A program made the position numbers and the translations under genes. From the NCBI GenBank assembly GCA_964019415.1, contig OZ025870.1:10233733-10297732 (forward strand): a DNA stretch of 64,000 nucleotides, in the 5' to 3' direction. The notes beneath the pieces are model-generated. The model was not told the origin of the DNA and searched no databases. It was given only the letters and a program-made list of their open reading frames with translations. Each line of letters begins with the position of its first letter. The stretch's first letter is position 1. This DNA comes from Ianthella basta. Its lineage: Eukaryota; Porifera; Demospongiae; Verongiida; Ianthellidae. Shown one piece after another: positions 1 through 19,643 of the stretch.

Positions 1-256
1 GGGAATGGAGGGCATTTTGTGTACGGTAAGCTGATAGTGAAAAGGCATGATAGCAGATGGAGCCAATTACTTCGGAATGGTTGTGCATGAGGTAGCTATA
101 TTGCTTCTCAGGTATATATGCAGCCATAGTTGTATATACCTGAGAAGCAATATGGCTACCTCATGCATGCACAACCATTCCGAAGTAAGTGGCTTCATTC
201 GCTGTCATGCCTTTTCACTATCAGCTTACCGTACACAAAATGCCCTCCATTCTCTT
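1..256. repeat. Long foldback (inverted repeat), MITE-like
   Basis: Bases 3-118 are the near-perfect reverse complement of about 133-254, leaving a loop of roughly 15 bases. The arms carry no coding signal; open frames across them are by-products of symmetry. The left end may extend beyond the window. It is probably a non-autonomous DNA element or foldback repeat. No target duplication can be seen because the left flank is missing. Confidence 0.8.
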
Positions 257-300
257 CTCATGTCTGTAAATGGCTTGCATGCCTCATGTACACCATAGCT

Positions 301-1210
301 AGAGCTGTACTAACAACATATAAATGTGTATATATACCTCACAGTATATTCTCATTCTACTATATGCACACAAATATACATACAGCAGTATTGTAGCTTA
401 ATTCATGAACTTGCATGCGTGTAGTGACTGCTGCATTCTAGTATTGCATTCTAGTTCTTCTACTCATTCTGTAGCATGTGGAAGTCAGCAATACATGATT
501 TTTGTGTGCATGCACACCCAGTAGCACACATGTACACCTTCCTGAAGTCTACATGCATGCATGGTGTGCATATAGGCAGATGAATGTCCACTGTTTGATT
601 CATGCCTAGGAGTATGTGCAAAGCGAAGTGTTTATTCATCTTGCAGCATGCAAACCAAGATAGGAGCAATGGGTACGTACATAGTCCTTCATCTTGCTCC
701 AGGCTGAAGTGATTTCCACAACATTATGTTTCTAGCCTAAAACCTACAGTACATTTGTACAGTTTGTATATGGCACCATGAATAACAATATTGATATTAT
801 GAATATGATTATACATTCATTACTTGGGATAACAGTGTTGAGTAAGTCTGTTAACTTACAACTCTGTTAAACCATGATACATAAGCTGTTCTTGCAAGTT
901 AGCAAGATCTTTTACAACTCTGGTAACTAAGGCAGTTGGTGCAGTGACACATACTATGCACATGCACCCACATGAGGCCAACTAAGGCAAGGATGGTAAG
1001 CATCCCTGAGTGTGCGCATGCTCAGCATGTGCCTGCATGTATAGCATGTGGTCTGTACATGGCGTGCACATGCTCACAATTATAGACAGTCTTTGTACAG
1101 ACCCTGTGGCCTGAGCAATATATTATGTGTTTATCACATGATTGTAGGAAAATCAGTCACGGTATTAGTGACGAAGCTTGAAGCTCGTTCTCTGTAATAT
1201 TTTCATTCTT
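301..1210. other. No gene seen; AT-rich sequence
   Basis: This stretch has no supported exon or RNA gene. About 940-1210 is nearly repeated at 48520-48790, so it marks the left part of the duplicated block that precedes copies 1 and 3 of the peptidase gene. Confidence 0.6.
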
Positions 1211-1213
1211 TCT

Positions 1214-1434
1214 AACTACAGAGTTGATTGCTGCGTGAAGAACTGTGCAGGAAGAAATTGTTAAGCATAAACACAGCTAGGCCGTTGGAAGAAGGCCACG
1301 TCCAAAGGCAGGCACGATGGAAGAAGGCTAAGTCCGAAGACCTCTTGGCAACGCGCCAACAAGACACAACCAGCCGGTTGTGTCTTGAATTTCTTCCTGC
1401 ACTGTTCTTCACGCAGCAATTAACTCTGTAGTTA
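1214..1434. mobile_element. MITE-like element with about 46-base terminal inverted repeats
   Basis: The left end (1214-1260, AACTACAGAGTT...) is the near-exact reverse complement of 1388-1434. The interior holds a small palindrome around the ACACAACC/GGTTGTGT words. Part of the interior (about 1270-1350) also matches the reverse complement of 1640-1740, the tail of the neighbouring tRNA-like SINE, so the element seems to have picked up a SINE tail. A second, shorter copy lies at 48793-48979. Confidence 0.7.
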
Positions 1435-1491
1435 TCAACAATTCCTTCAAGCATGGTCTTTAAGGGCTGGAGAACAAGTGGTTGTCAGAGG

Positions 1492-1750
1492 GGCATCGTA
1501 GCTCAGTGGCTAGAGCACTGGCAGCTAAAACTAGATGTCCTGGGTTCAATTCCTGGTGGCGCCATGCACTTTCTTCCCAGCCCTATGTCGTTTCAAAGTT
1601 CTATGGACGGTAATGATGCCAGTTGTGTCATGCATGTGGACAAGTTGCCAAGAGGACTTTGAACTTAGCCTTCTTCCATTGTGCCTGTCTTCAGACGTGG
1701 CCTTCTTCCAACGGCCTATATAGCAGGGTTTACGCTTAAGAATTTCTTTC
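1492..1750 (+). mobile_element. tRNA-derived SINE (tRNA-like head and tail)
   Basis: Bases 1492-1564 fold as a tRNA: acceptor GGCATCG with TGGCGCC (six pairs counting G-U), D stem GCTC/GAGC, and a T arm containing GGGTTCAATTC, giving clear pol III A and B boxes. The anticodon loop AGCTAAA lacks U33 and its stem has a mismatch, so a working tRNA is unlikely. The unrelated tail runs to about 1750. The same head and tail recur at 49035-49270. Confidence 0.65.
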
Positions 1751-1839
1751 TCCATTTTACTTCTTTGATTCCCTTTGTGTGACTGTTTGCATGCTAGGCT
1801 GGACATATCTTATATAATGAAGTGAAAAACTACCTGGCA

Positions 1840-3401
1840 CTAGCTGGCTAATCATACACATTTAGGTCCATATAGCTGCAAGGAAGTTAGGAATGTAAAG
1901 TGAACTCCACAAAAATGTGGCTTATCATAGTGCTGATTTAAGATTGCTCAGTTATACGCTTTTTTTGTTAGCCAGTCCTAAATCCCTTTTCATAATTTTA
2001 CTGGTGGCAGCTTGGAGGAGGTCTTTGAGGATTTCGATCAGCACTGTGGAACGAATGGCAAAGGAGTTAGGTCTCCAACTCAATCTAGACAAGTCAGAAG
2101 TGATTTGTGATGACAGTACCACAAAGTTGGCCATGCTCTGTGCTGTCCCAGGTCTCAGTGTAACAGATTGAGGCCATGCTACCTTGCTTGGGTTTCCCAT
2201 TGGCACTGCCAGCGGCCTTCAAGACACCATACCGAAGAGAACAAAGTCACTTCAGACCCTGGGGAGCAGGCTACAGCTTTTACATACTCACAATGCCTTC
2301 TATCTTTCACGTAATGCCCTTGCCATCCCCAAGGTGCTGTATGTACTGCGCACCTCACCATTCTTCCCCGTTCCAGCCCTGCATGATTTTGACTCCCTCC
2401 TTAGATCTTTATATTGCTGCATGGGCACCATTCTAAATGTCAAGCTCTCTGACTCCACATGGACCCAAGCATCTCTTCCTGTCCGTGCTGGTGGACTACG
2501 AATTCGAAGCACAACCCAGCTTGCACCTCTGCTTATCTAGCATTGGCTGCAGGTTGTGCACATCTTGTGCAGCAGATCTTACCCCAAAGACTGCTGAAAA
2601 TCCTCATTTCCAGCAGCCATGAAAGCATTGGTAGTCTGGCAACAGGGCCTCAAACAACCAATTCCATGTGCCCCCAACTCTTCTCATCAGAATGGCTTGG
2701 GATGGGCCCTTAGTGACAGCAGCAGCAGAAGCCCTTGTGAGGAATGCTCCTGATGAGTTAGCTCATGCTCGTCTGCTGGCATCACAGAGGATGGAGTCAA
2801 GTGAATGACTACAGGCACCTCCAATGTCAGCAGTAAGGCTTCGAATGGATGATGTGGTTTGCATGGCCTTACCTGTAGGAAGAGTCAGGGTCGGCACTCA
2901 AGACATGCAGCAGTGAATGATCTTCTCAAAGGATCATTGGCCTCAGCAAGAACTCCCTCTCTCCTGGCATGGAGGCCACAGGCATTGCTCGCTCTGACGG
3001 AAGGAGGCCAGATAGATGGAATCTTGATGATGCCTTGGAAGAATGGCTAGACACTTGTATGGGATGCCACGTGCCTAGACATATTCGCTCCTTCCCATGT
3101 GGCCATTGCTGCAAGGGAAGCAGGGTTGGTGGCCAGCCAAGCTGAAAAGGCAAAACCCAGAAGTACGCCCTTTTGGGTTCCAGTCACCATTTTGTTCCTT
3201 TCGCCATTGAAAAACATCAGAGCCGGGTGTTTGGGCCAGAGGCCATGTCCTTCATCAAGGAGCTGGGTCGCAGGATTAGAGCTGAGACTGGGGAGCCACG
3301 CTCACTGCAGTTTTTGATTCAGGGAATTGCGGTGGCGGTCCAGCAGGGCAACACAGCAGCGGTGAGGGGTACCTTTCCCCCATCAGACAGTATTTTTATT
3401 T
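1840..3401 (+). mobile_element. Decayed non-LTR reverse-transcriptase fragment, copy 1
   Basis: Translated pieces read as the end of an RT palm (GLQLNLDKSEVI near 2070, then LLGFPIG near 2190), the RT thumb-like part (KVLYVLRTSP, QASLPVRAGGL near 2330-2500), and a C-terminal domain common in invertebrate RT elements (GRRPD...MPW near 3000, FIKELGRRIRAETGEP near 3250). Frames change several times and there are internal stops, so it is dead. The 5' half of an element is absent. It lies sense to the peptidase gene, in the long intron before core exon A. The exact LINE clade cannot be fixed by eye. Confidence 0.7.
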
Positions 3402-4015
3402 GATAATTCACAATCGTCAATAGTAGTGCAGTGGTTTAGGCACTGCCCATTTTCAGTACTAGTAATTAGTTCTTTTATTATAATATTATGCATAATATTA
3501 TATGCAGGCTTTAACCTGACCCTTTATGTATTACTTAAGATATAAATGATGGATAATTGTTGAATTTTTTGTTGACAGTGTTTAGTGTAAAAGTTGAGCA
3601 AAGTTATAACAGAGGAAGAAGACCCAAGGATCAAATGTTCTGTCATTTTAATGAAGTGACTGCTGTGTTTGCATAATATATAGCATTCTATACAATAGTA
3701 CTTTTATATACGTTAAGTAAACATATTCTCCTTCTGTCTCTGTACGTGACTTTCTCCCACCGTATTCCAAACTCTACTCAATATCTATCTGTTTCTTTCC
3801 TCCCTCCATTGCAACCTTCCTCCCTCCCATGCATCCTTTCTTCTCTCCCTCCTTCCTCTCTCCTTCCTCCACTTACTTAATCCGGCCTTTCCTCTACTTA
3901 ACTTCTCTCCACCCTCATTCCCTCTCTCTCTCACATTCACTCGAATTCCATATTTCTCCCTCTTTGCCCTTTTCTGATTTCTACCTCCTTACTTCTCTTT
4001 CTTTTTCTCTCTTAG
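3402..4015 (+). other. Intron end with a very long pyrimidine tract
   Basis: No gene is seen. About 3730-4010 is almost pure C/T on the + strand and ends in CTCTTAG at 4015, the splice acceptor of core exon A. The same tract precedes the core in copy 2 (about 22220-22519) and copy 3 (about 51500-51729). An open frame from an ATG at 3829 runs through the tract, but the frame is not kept in copy 2. Confidence 0.65.
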
Positions 4016-12657
<8,642 letters not shown>

Positions 12658-13207
12658 TACAGTTAATGTTGAATGTAGCGCTGCATTAAACACAAGAAAT
12701 AATACTAGCTGGAGAACTTTAGCATAGTCTATAGTCTGACCTTCAGCTTCATTGACTTTTTGTGCAGTTGTAGTTAGTTATGCACACCATATGAAGGGAC
12801 ATTATATGTAGTGTTGTGCTTTATAGCTATATTGGCCAAGGCCATATGATGCTGATTATAATAGTATGGTAAATATACTTGCAATTGTGTATTCTGCATG
12901 CTTGGTGCATTAACCATTAAAGACAATGATCAATATATTATTATGCATCACTCTAGATCTGTTAACTAAGCATGTAGTTGTTCCTTTTAACAATAAGCCC
13001 TTTTCATCATATTGCTTGTTACACACTAGCCCAAGTTAATAACAGTCACCTTCATCAGTGAATGACTACAAGAAACAAGAAACACTCTAACTGTTTAAAT
13101 ACGGGTGTGATGACAGGACATGATGGGATGTATGAATATCGTTGTGGCATATGAATATAATTACAAAATGAATAAAACTGAAAATCAATTTAAAATTAAT
13201 GCTCTTT
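12658..13207. other. Copy 1 3' UTR and intergenic sequence
   Basis: The first 250 bases match the downstream flanks of copies 2 and 3 (12658-12910 with 35913-36160 and 59792-60060), so they are probably 3' UTR and nearby flank. No further gene is seen. Confidence 0.6.
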
Positions 13208-13774
13208 CATGCAATCCATTACGTATTTCGATGTAACAGCTAGCTGCAGAACCCATGTTCTTTGGATTCATCACTTATGTAGCTATGCATCTTGCTCCAC
13301 CTTAGACCCTGGAAAACCACCCAGCTCAGCTACTAGTACATGTTTTTGCTTACCACTGCTCTTCACTACAGTGCTGCATGCAAACCGGTGTACCCACTTT
13401 CGGGCCCTCTCTGTTTGGCTCTACACTGTTAAAACAGTGGTGGTTTCAGACCATGGCCACCAGTGGTGGTTCTCAGGGACTAGAAGTGGTTTCAAACAAC
13501 CACTATAACTCCTTCAGTCCCTGAGAAACACCAATGGTGGTCTGAATCCAAGACTGTTTACAGTGTACACCAGCACAAACATTGTACACTTCACTGTCAA
13601 CACTTGCAAAGTTCAAATTAACTCCCTGTATCCAGGATGCAAATGGCTTATACAGTGTACAGAGTGCAGCTGTACATGAGCCATGGTGAATGCCAGACTG
13701 CAATTTCTGGCTATTCAGGCTTTCCTCATTAACGCATCAGTCATGTACATGGATGTATGCATGCAGCATAGTGG
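13208..13774. repeat. Duplicated intergenic block with foldback at 13423-13566
   Basis: A block starting TCATGCAATCCATTACG recurs near 17095, 37048, 39070 and 60957. Within it 13423-13566 is an imperfect foldback: ACACTGTTAAAACAGT and GGTTCTCAGGGAC on the left, GTCCCTGAGAAACACC and AAGACTGTTTACAGTGT on the right. Relatives lie at 17301-17450, 37261-37375 (right arm cut), 39219-39365 and 61160-61285 (right arm cut). Confidence 0.6.
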
Positions 13775-13938
13775 TACAGCAGATTTATGCAACCTTGCAA
13801 CAGTTCCCACACCTGGGTAGTCGTTACCTAGGATATGAACAGGGAGACATATAATAGGTGTGTACAGTACCAGACAGTAGCCTAGGCAATGACTACCCAG
13901 GTATGGGAACTGTTGCAAGGTTGTATACATCCACTGTA
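13775..13938. repeat. Foldback element, 164 bases
   Basis: Arms of about 60 bases (TACAGCAGATTTATGCAACC... and ...GGTTGTATACATCCACTGTA) pair around a 40-base loop containing ATAATAGGTGTGTACAG. Full copies of exactly the same length occur at 17660-17823, 37446-37609, 61356-61519 and 63181-63344, and a half copy at 39543-39635. Confidence 0.8.
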
Positions 13939-14783
13939 CATATGTACATGGGAACATGTAGCTGGAATGGGCATATGCATGCAATAGGATAGTCTCCTGT
14001 GGCAACAATTGTTATGGCACACTTACATGTACAATTGCACCAGGGGGGGTCGGACAAGGTCCTGGGATTGTGCAATACCAGCACCTCAATAATTGCATTC
14101 CTGACATTCCAGTCGCGTCTCCATATGTTAGCTGACTGTGCTCCAAGGCCAAATGTGCATACCCTGAGCTATGGCAGGGTCTTGTACTGCATTCGCGCCC
14201 TGGTATGACCCGTACGTACGTAGCCAAGAAGGCATACGGTGGATTGGGTTTAATTGTCTGACCGCTTTCATGATTTAGTTTTGCAAATTATCACAGCGTT
14301 TCTTGAGGATTGCCAGCACACTTAAGCCATTTCTAGCATCCCTGACAAGGTCCTTACTGATTTGATGGTCGAATCAAATGTCTCGCAACACCAATGACAA
14401 CATATGTAGAAGTGTATATTACATATATAGTTGAAAAAGGTGCGACGCTGGGCACACATTGACATGAGTACAGACACCTAACGGGTGACGTGTTTAATCA
14501 ATGGACTTGTACAGAAAAGACCATCCTATGAATACACTGGCATCACAGGAAGCGACCACTGGCTAAATTTGTTTTCATGCCATCACCTCCAACTCTTGAT
14601 GCTAAAGTAGTGCTAAGGTTAATGGGAGCATACATTTTGTGTTGTCATGCTGTGACCCAAAGCTAAGATAAGCACAGCATGATGTAATAACAATCGTAAA
14701 TGATCATGTCCGTAAAAGTGATCTCATCCCATCTGTCTATGGTGAATGTACATTATGCATGTACAGTGCAGGGAACCACCTAC

Positions 14784-15277
14784 CATCAAGAAGAAAGTGT
14801 GCACAGATGAGGTCTTCCAGGACAGGCTGGAGATCATCAGCAATCTTTGGGTAGCTTATATAGCTTTGATGCCTTGAACCAACAATGGTTTCGTAGAAAG
14901 AGGCGGACATACAACTGCTGGGATGCTTCTAAGAGTGTTTGTGGTGGTGGTAGTAGTGGTGGGGTGGGGTACTTCAATGGCACTAGCACGTATAAAGCTA
15001 AGCTTTGCGTACTTCATATACACGACGCATGAAATACGGAATCATACTGCTCTACACCTTACCTACCTTGCAGGTCAGAGAAGTTGCGAAGAAGCGATAG
15101 CATTTCCTCTGAGAACAAGCTTGAGTTGTGCGCATTCTGCAAGACGTGATTCAGAATAGTAAGGAAGTTACGCAGGTAATAGGGCACATTGGGACTGCCT
15201 GCAGTCTTCCACTTGCTTGGGGAGTCGTACAGCTCGCCATCACTGAGTGGCTCAGAACCTACTTCTACGGCCGCCAT
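14784..15277 (-). pseudogene. FAN1-like nuclease 5' fragment A (exons 1-2)
   Basis: Exon 1 (15277 down to 15067) begins MAAVEVGSEPLSDGELYDSP and contains VPYYLRNFLTILNHVLQNA and SLLRNFSDLQ. Exon 2 (14928 down to 14784) has ASQQLYVRLFLRNH and IADDLQPVLEDLICAHFLL. This order matches the region after the start of the conserved part of Fanconi-associated nuclease 1 (PYYLxxFLxVLxxVL...LYVRLFxRKxxW). The exons join in phase 1 with GT-AG ends. Exon 2 has a 4-base insertion relative to fragment B. No SAP-like, TPR or VRR-NUC nuclease exons are visible nearby, so this is a promoter-proximal fragment and not a working nuclease. Confidence 0.75.
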
Positions 15278-15560
15278 TGTAATGACATCACCAGACAAAT
15301 AACGTCATCAGTCCCCCACACTATAGCTAACATTAAACATTCACTGTACAGTACAAAACTGTCGCATGCACGAGCTTGGGTCCAAGGATCGAGGGAGCAG
15401 TTGTTGCACAAGTCCGCTATGAAATTAATTATGTTAGAATACCGTTACGCAAACTTCACCTGACTTCCTGTCTGCACTATATATATAGAATCACAAATTC
15501 GTCACAAGCAGCAGCTCTCCGAAATTCAGAGTGTTCCATGTAGCCTAGGTCGACGAGAAC

Positions 15561-16270
15561 ATGCGCCAAAAGCAACTTTCATATATTCTTCTAGGCATAC
15601 CCTGCCTTAGTAAGAAGAGCAGTTGTAGAATGCATCTAGTAATTGTTTGTTCATTAACACCTGCTGCAGCGACGAAGTGACACTTTATTGCCTGTTCCCT
15701 TCTCCCCTCTTCCCTTCCACCTCCATCCAGCACTCTCTGTAGCTACTAAGCCATGTGTGTTGAGTTTCCACACGGTAAGCAGAAAGAACGCACTGTGTTC
15801 ACAGGTCTCCCGCCTGACAAGAGTGCTACAGTTTTTGATACCGCCACAGGACAGAAACTGATTTGCATCTGCAACAAAACTGCAACCCCCTCTCCAGTGC
15901 ATTGGTTAGATAGGAATGGCAAGGTGCTTCCCAAACTAAAGAAGGCAGTCTACACAGGCTGGATCACAAGCTTAAGAGGAAGAAGTCATGGATAGCTGTT
16001 CAACTCCGCATCAAGATCGGATTTTCTTGTGTGGAGGCAGGAGTGCATACATGTGTTATTGGAGAAAGTAGGAGCGTATTGGTAACTCCAGTAGGTATGT
16101 AACAGACATGGTTGCAATTGCTTTGATAGGAGACCCACACACACTGTAGTGCCAGCTTCACATGAAATATGCCCATTAGGTGTCTTTCTTCCCGGCAGGT
16201 GTAGAATGTCCTTCTGTCTCGCCTTCCCCAACTGTGTCTCCCAGCTCCAGCAGCAGCAAGACCATTAACA
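15561..16270 (+). pseudogene. Signal peptide - Ig module A (broken)
   Basis: Three exons like those of the intact module at 19644: 15561-15609 (MRQKQLSYILLGIPCL), 15731-16094 (Ig domain) and 16199-16270 (Ser/Pro linker). Splice sites are present, although the first donor has changed to A|GTAAG. The Ig exon has lost 4 bases near 15772 and 2 bases near 15951 against copies B and D, and carries an in-frame TAG near 15993, so it cannot make the full domain. It lies upstream of module B, which is intact and nearer to the peptidase core. Confidence 0.7.
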
Positions 16271-16660
16271 GTGAGTGAATGAAGATGAATGCTTACAAGA
16301 ATTGACTGTGTATGCGTGTCACTGCATTTGCTGGCAGCTGGTGAGGATGGCAATTTTTCTATTGTTATCATTATGAATTGCATGACTAGAGCTTCCTTTT
16401 TGGCCATGGGGAATAATGTATAACCGGCGCCAGGCTGTCTTTGGTGGGGCTAGATAGAGATCCCTAGAGTGAGCACAGAGTTGTTGACTTGTAGACTTAA
16501 TTTCATTTCATTGTTGATCCTGTCTGGGAATGATCATGATCAACAAAACTATAGATGGCTTCAGTGCAAGGAAGCTGTACATGTATAATTGTTATATGGC
16601 TTGCCTTCGATCATCTGTTAGTTTACCAGTGTATAAAAATCCTTTAGAATTAAAAGGGAT
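16271..16660. other. Region after Ig module A; possible extra exon
   Basis: Apart from a CTGGCAG|CTGGTGAGGATGGC stretch (16335-16350) that could be a short alternative terminal exon, nothing coding is seen. The equivalent stretches in units B and D give short, differing C-termini, which argues against a conserved exon. Confidence 0.4.
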
Positions 16661-16930
16661 TTAGGAATGGCCAGCAGAAAAAGCATAGAAACAAGCAACA
16701 GTAATTAACTCAACACCATGATGAACCATATTGCCATTAAGTTGGCTATGCATTCCTAATTTCCATGTACAGCTACATGGGTTCAAATGTATAGCTAGCT
16801 AGTCCCATGTAGCTACATGGAAATTAGGAATGCATAGCGAACTTCATGGCAATGTGGCTCATCATGGTGCTGAGTTCCTGCTGCTTGTTTCTATGCTTTT
16901 TCTGCTGGCCTTTCCTAAATCCCTTTTAAT
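16661..16930. repeat. Foldback MITE-like element
   Basis: About 16667-16790 and 16801-16922 are inverted copies of each other around the word AATTTCCATGTAGCTACATG. A second copy with a local duplication is at 44020-44320. Its right arm resembles the sequence just before the LINE fragments at 1840-2000 and 49380-49530. Confidence 0.7.
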
Positions 16931-17300
16931 TGCACTAGTTTGTGCAGATTTAGCATATCCAAAGGACTATGGTTACATCAGATAGATATCAGCGCTGACT
17001 AATACCCCTTCCTTAATCTAGCTGAAGATTGTGAAAGCATCGAGCACAGTTACACCAGATGAAGCCCACCAGATGAAGCCCTTCTGTTCTTCCATGCAAT
17101 CCATTACGTGTTTCGATGTAACAGCTAGCTCTTTGAATTCATTACTTATGTAGCTATACATCTTGTTCCGCCTTAAGCTTGAGGCCTTGGAAAACCACCC
17201 AGCTCAGCTACTAGTACATGTTATTGCTTACCATTGCTCTTCACTACATTGCTGCCAGCAAACCGGTGCACCCACTTTCGGGCCCTCTCTGTTTGGCCCT

Positions 17301-17450
17301 ACACTGTTAAAACAGTGGTGGTTTCAGACCATGGCCACCAGTGGTGGTTCTCAGGGACAAGAAGTGGTTTCAAACAATCACTGTAACACTTTCAGTCCCC
17401 GAGAAACACCAATGGTGGTCTGAATCCAAGACTGTTTTACAGCTAGTGTA
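17301..17450. repeat. Foldback related to 13423-13566
   Basis: Same left and right arm words (ACACTGTTAAAACAGTGG, GTCCCCGAGAAACACC) in the second intergenic unit. The preceding 17095-17300 repeats the 13208 block. Confidence 0.6.
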
Positions 17451-17659
17451 CATCAGCACAAACATTGTACACTTCACTGTCAACACTTGCAAAGTTCAAA
17501 TTAACTCCCTATATCCAGGATGCAAATGGCTTATACAGTGTACAGAGTGCAGCTGTACATGCGCCTTAGTGAATGCAATTAACTGTAATTTCTGGCTATT
17601 CAGGCTTTCCTCATTAGCACATCAGTCATGTACATGAATGTATGCATGCAGCATGGTGG

Positions 17660-17823
17660 TACAGCAGATTTATGCAACCTTGCAACAGTTCCCACACCTG
17701 GGTAGTCGTTACCTAGGATATGAACAGGGTGACATATAATAGGTGTGTACAGTACCAGACAGTATCCTAGGTAACGACTACCCAGGTATGGGAACAGTTG
17801 CAAGGTTGTATAAATCCACTGTA
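17660..17823. repeat. Foldback element, 164 bases (second copy)
   Basis: Same element as 13775-13938, with arms ending TACAGCAGATTTATG and CATAAAT-type sequence ending CCACTGTA. It keeps the full length and pairing. Confidence 0.8.
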
Positions 17824-17984
17824 CATATGTACAAGGGGACATGTAGCTGGAATGGGCATATGCATGCAATAGGATAGTCTCCTGCGGCAACCCTTGTTAT
17901 TGCACACTTTCATGTACAATTGCACTATAATACGCAGGCAGAGAAACGGGATGATAGCAAGACCGCAAGCGCGGCAAAATGTTG

Positions 17985-18248
17985 GCAGATGTAGGGATGG
18001 TGAAAACGTATTCAAAGTCAGCACATGTTAATGACCTGGGTTTTGCATGGACCAGACCGTCTTTTGCGAAGGCGGGGTCTGAGCAAAGATGGCGGTCTGG
18101 CTACGCGAGACTAGCCCTCCTCTTTGTTGCATGGACCGGCTGGCCCCCATCTTTGCATGGACTGGCCCTCATCCTTGTTCCTACGGTTTTCCCGCCAGGT
18201 GGTTTTGCCATACCTTGCAGGTACACACTGCACCATCCCTACATCTGC
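17985..18248. repeat. Inverted-end element with internal GC-rich minisatellite
   Basis: The ends GCAGATGTAGGGATGGTG and CACCATCCCTACATCTGC are inverted repeats. Between them are short tandem units built on GCATGGACCGGCC...CTTGTT. Related copies are 37771-37965, 39779-39983, 61681-61890 and 63488-63759 in the same direction, and 36689-36843 and 60598-60755 reversed. Unit number differs between copies. Confidence 0.65.
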
Positions 18249-18892
18249 CCTGGTTTTTGGAGGAAACATTTACACACATCAATTGTTCCTTGAATTTTAA
18301 TCCATACATCTGGGGTGTGTTGATGGTTGCTTAGCACAAGGTAATGGTGCTGGGATGACGATTCTTTCATTTCCACTTTGTACACAAACACTTCTGATCC
18401 AGAAACTCTGTTTGTCAGTAAGGCCTTCAGTAAGGTACCTTGCACATTGACAAGGTCCTTACTGAAGTGATTGTTGAAACAAATGTCACGCAACAACGGC
18501 AACAGACGTAGAAGTGTATATTACATAGTTGAACAAGGTGTGGCCCTTGCTGGGCACCCACTGGCATGAGTACAGACACACAACGGGTGATGTGTTTGAT
18601 CAAAAATGAATGGACCTTGTACAGAAATGACCATCCTAAGAATACACTGGCATAACAGGAAGCGACCACTGGCTAACTTTGCTTTTATGCCATCACTTCC
18701 AACTCTTGATGCTAAAGTAGTGCTAAGGTTAATGGGAGCATACATTTTGTGTTGTCATGCTGTGGCCCAAAGCTAAGATCAGCACAGCATGATGTAATAA
18801 TAATCGTAAATGATCGTGTCCCTAAAAGTGATCTCATCCCATCTCTCTATGGTGCATGTACGTATGCATGTACAGTGCAGGGAACCACCTAC

Positions 18893-19377
18893 CATCAAGA
18901 AGAAAGTGTGCGCAGATGAGGTCTTCCAGGACAGGTTGGAGATCATCAGCAATCTTTAGGTAGCTTAGCTTTGATGCCTTGAACCAACGATGGTTTCGTA
19001 GAAAGAAGTGGACATACAACTGCTGGGATGCTTCTAAGAGTGTTTGTGGTGGTGGTAGCAGTGTGGAAAGGGGGGTGGGGTACTTCAATGGCACTAGCAC
19101 GTATAAAGCTAAGCTTTGTGTACTTCATTTACACGATGCATGTGATACGGAATCATACTGCTCTACACCCTACCTACCTTGTAGGTCGGAGAAGTTGCGA
19201 AGAAGCGATAGAGTACAAGCTCGAGTTGTGCGCATTCTGCAAGACGTGATCCAGAGTAGTAATGAAGTTACTCAGGTAATAGGGCACATTGGGACTGCCT
19301 GAAGCCTTCTGCATGCTTGGGGAGTCGTACAGCTCGTCATCACTGAGTGGCTCAGAACCTGCTTCTACGGCCGCCAT
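18893..19377 (-). pseudogene. FAN1-like nuclease 5' fragment B (exons 1-2)
   Basis: Exon 1 is 19377 down to 19178 and exon 2 is 19033 down to 18893. Exon 2 reads cleanly (EASQQLYVHFFLRNHRWF, SKLSYLKIADDLQPVLEDL). Exon 1 is 11 bases shorter than in fragments A and C, which shifts the frame after NAHNSSL. As in the other units, no later FAN1 exons are seen on the minus strand. The ATG lies 266 bases from the ATG of Ig module B on the other strand. Confidence 0.75.
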
Positions 19378-19643
19378 TTGTGATGATGTCACCAGACACA
19401 AACGTCATCAGTCCCCCACGCTATAGCTAACATTACATTTACTGTACAGTACAAAACTGTCGCATGCACCAGCTTTGGTCCAGGGATCAAATCCGCTATT
19501 AAATTAATTTTGTTAAAATACCGTTACGCAAACCTCACCTGACTTCCTGCATGCACTACATATATAGAATCACAAATTCGTCACAAGCAGCAGCTCTCTG
19601 AAATTCAGTGTTCGGTGAAGCCTAGCTATAGGTCGACGAGAAC
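19378..19643. promoter_or_regulatory. Head-to-head promoter between FAN1 fragment B and Ig module B
   Basis: The interval holds TGATGTCA and AACGTCAT words near the FAN1 start (ATF/CREB-like; the perfect palindrome TGACGTCA is kept in other units at 38371, 42517 and 62288). A TATA-like TATATAG at 19561 lies about 80 bases before the Ig ATG. The layout suggests a bidirectional promoter. Activity cannot be judged from sequence. Confidence 0.5.

Noticed and set aside
130-298. Overlapping ORFs in the first 300 bases
   Set aside because: They arise from the arms of a long inverted repeat.
1492-1564. Functional tRNA gene
   Set aside because: The cloverleaf is good, but the anticodon loop lacks U33, stems have mismatches, and the head is joined to a repeated tail in two places. 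A SINE fits better.
3829-4015. In-frame ATG and long open frame upstream of core exon A (MHPFFSPSF...)
   Set aside because: It translates a pyrimidine-rich tract, the frame is not kept in copies 2 and 3, and a splice acceptor lies at 4015. It is intron.
14012-14227. Small minus-strand ORFs in the intergenic unit as later FAN1 exons
   Set aside because: No match to the known later FAN1 text and no conserved splice frame among units. The same applies to 18239-18502.
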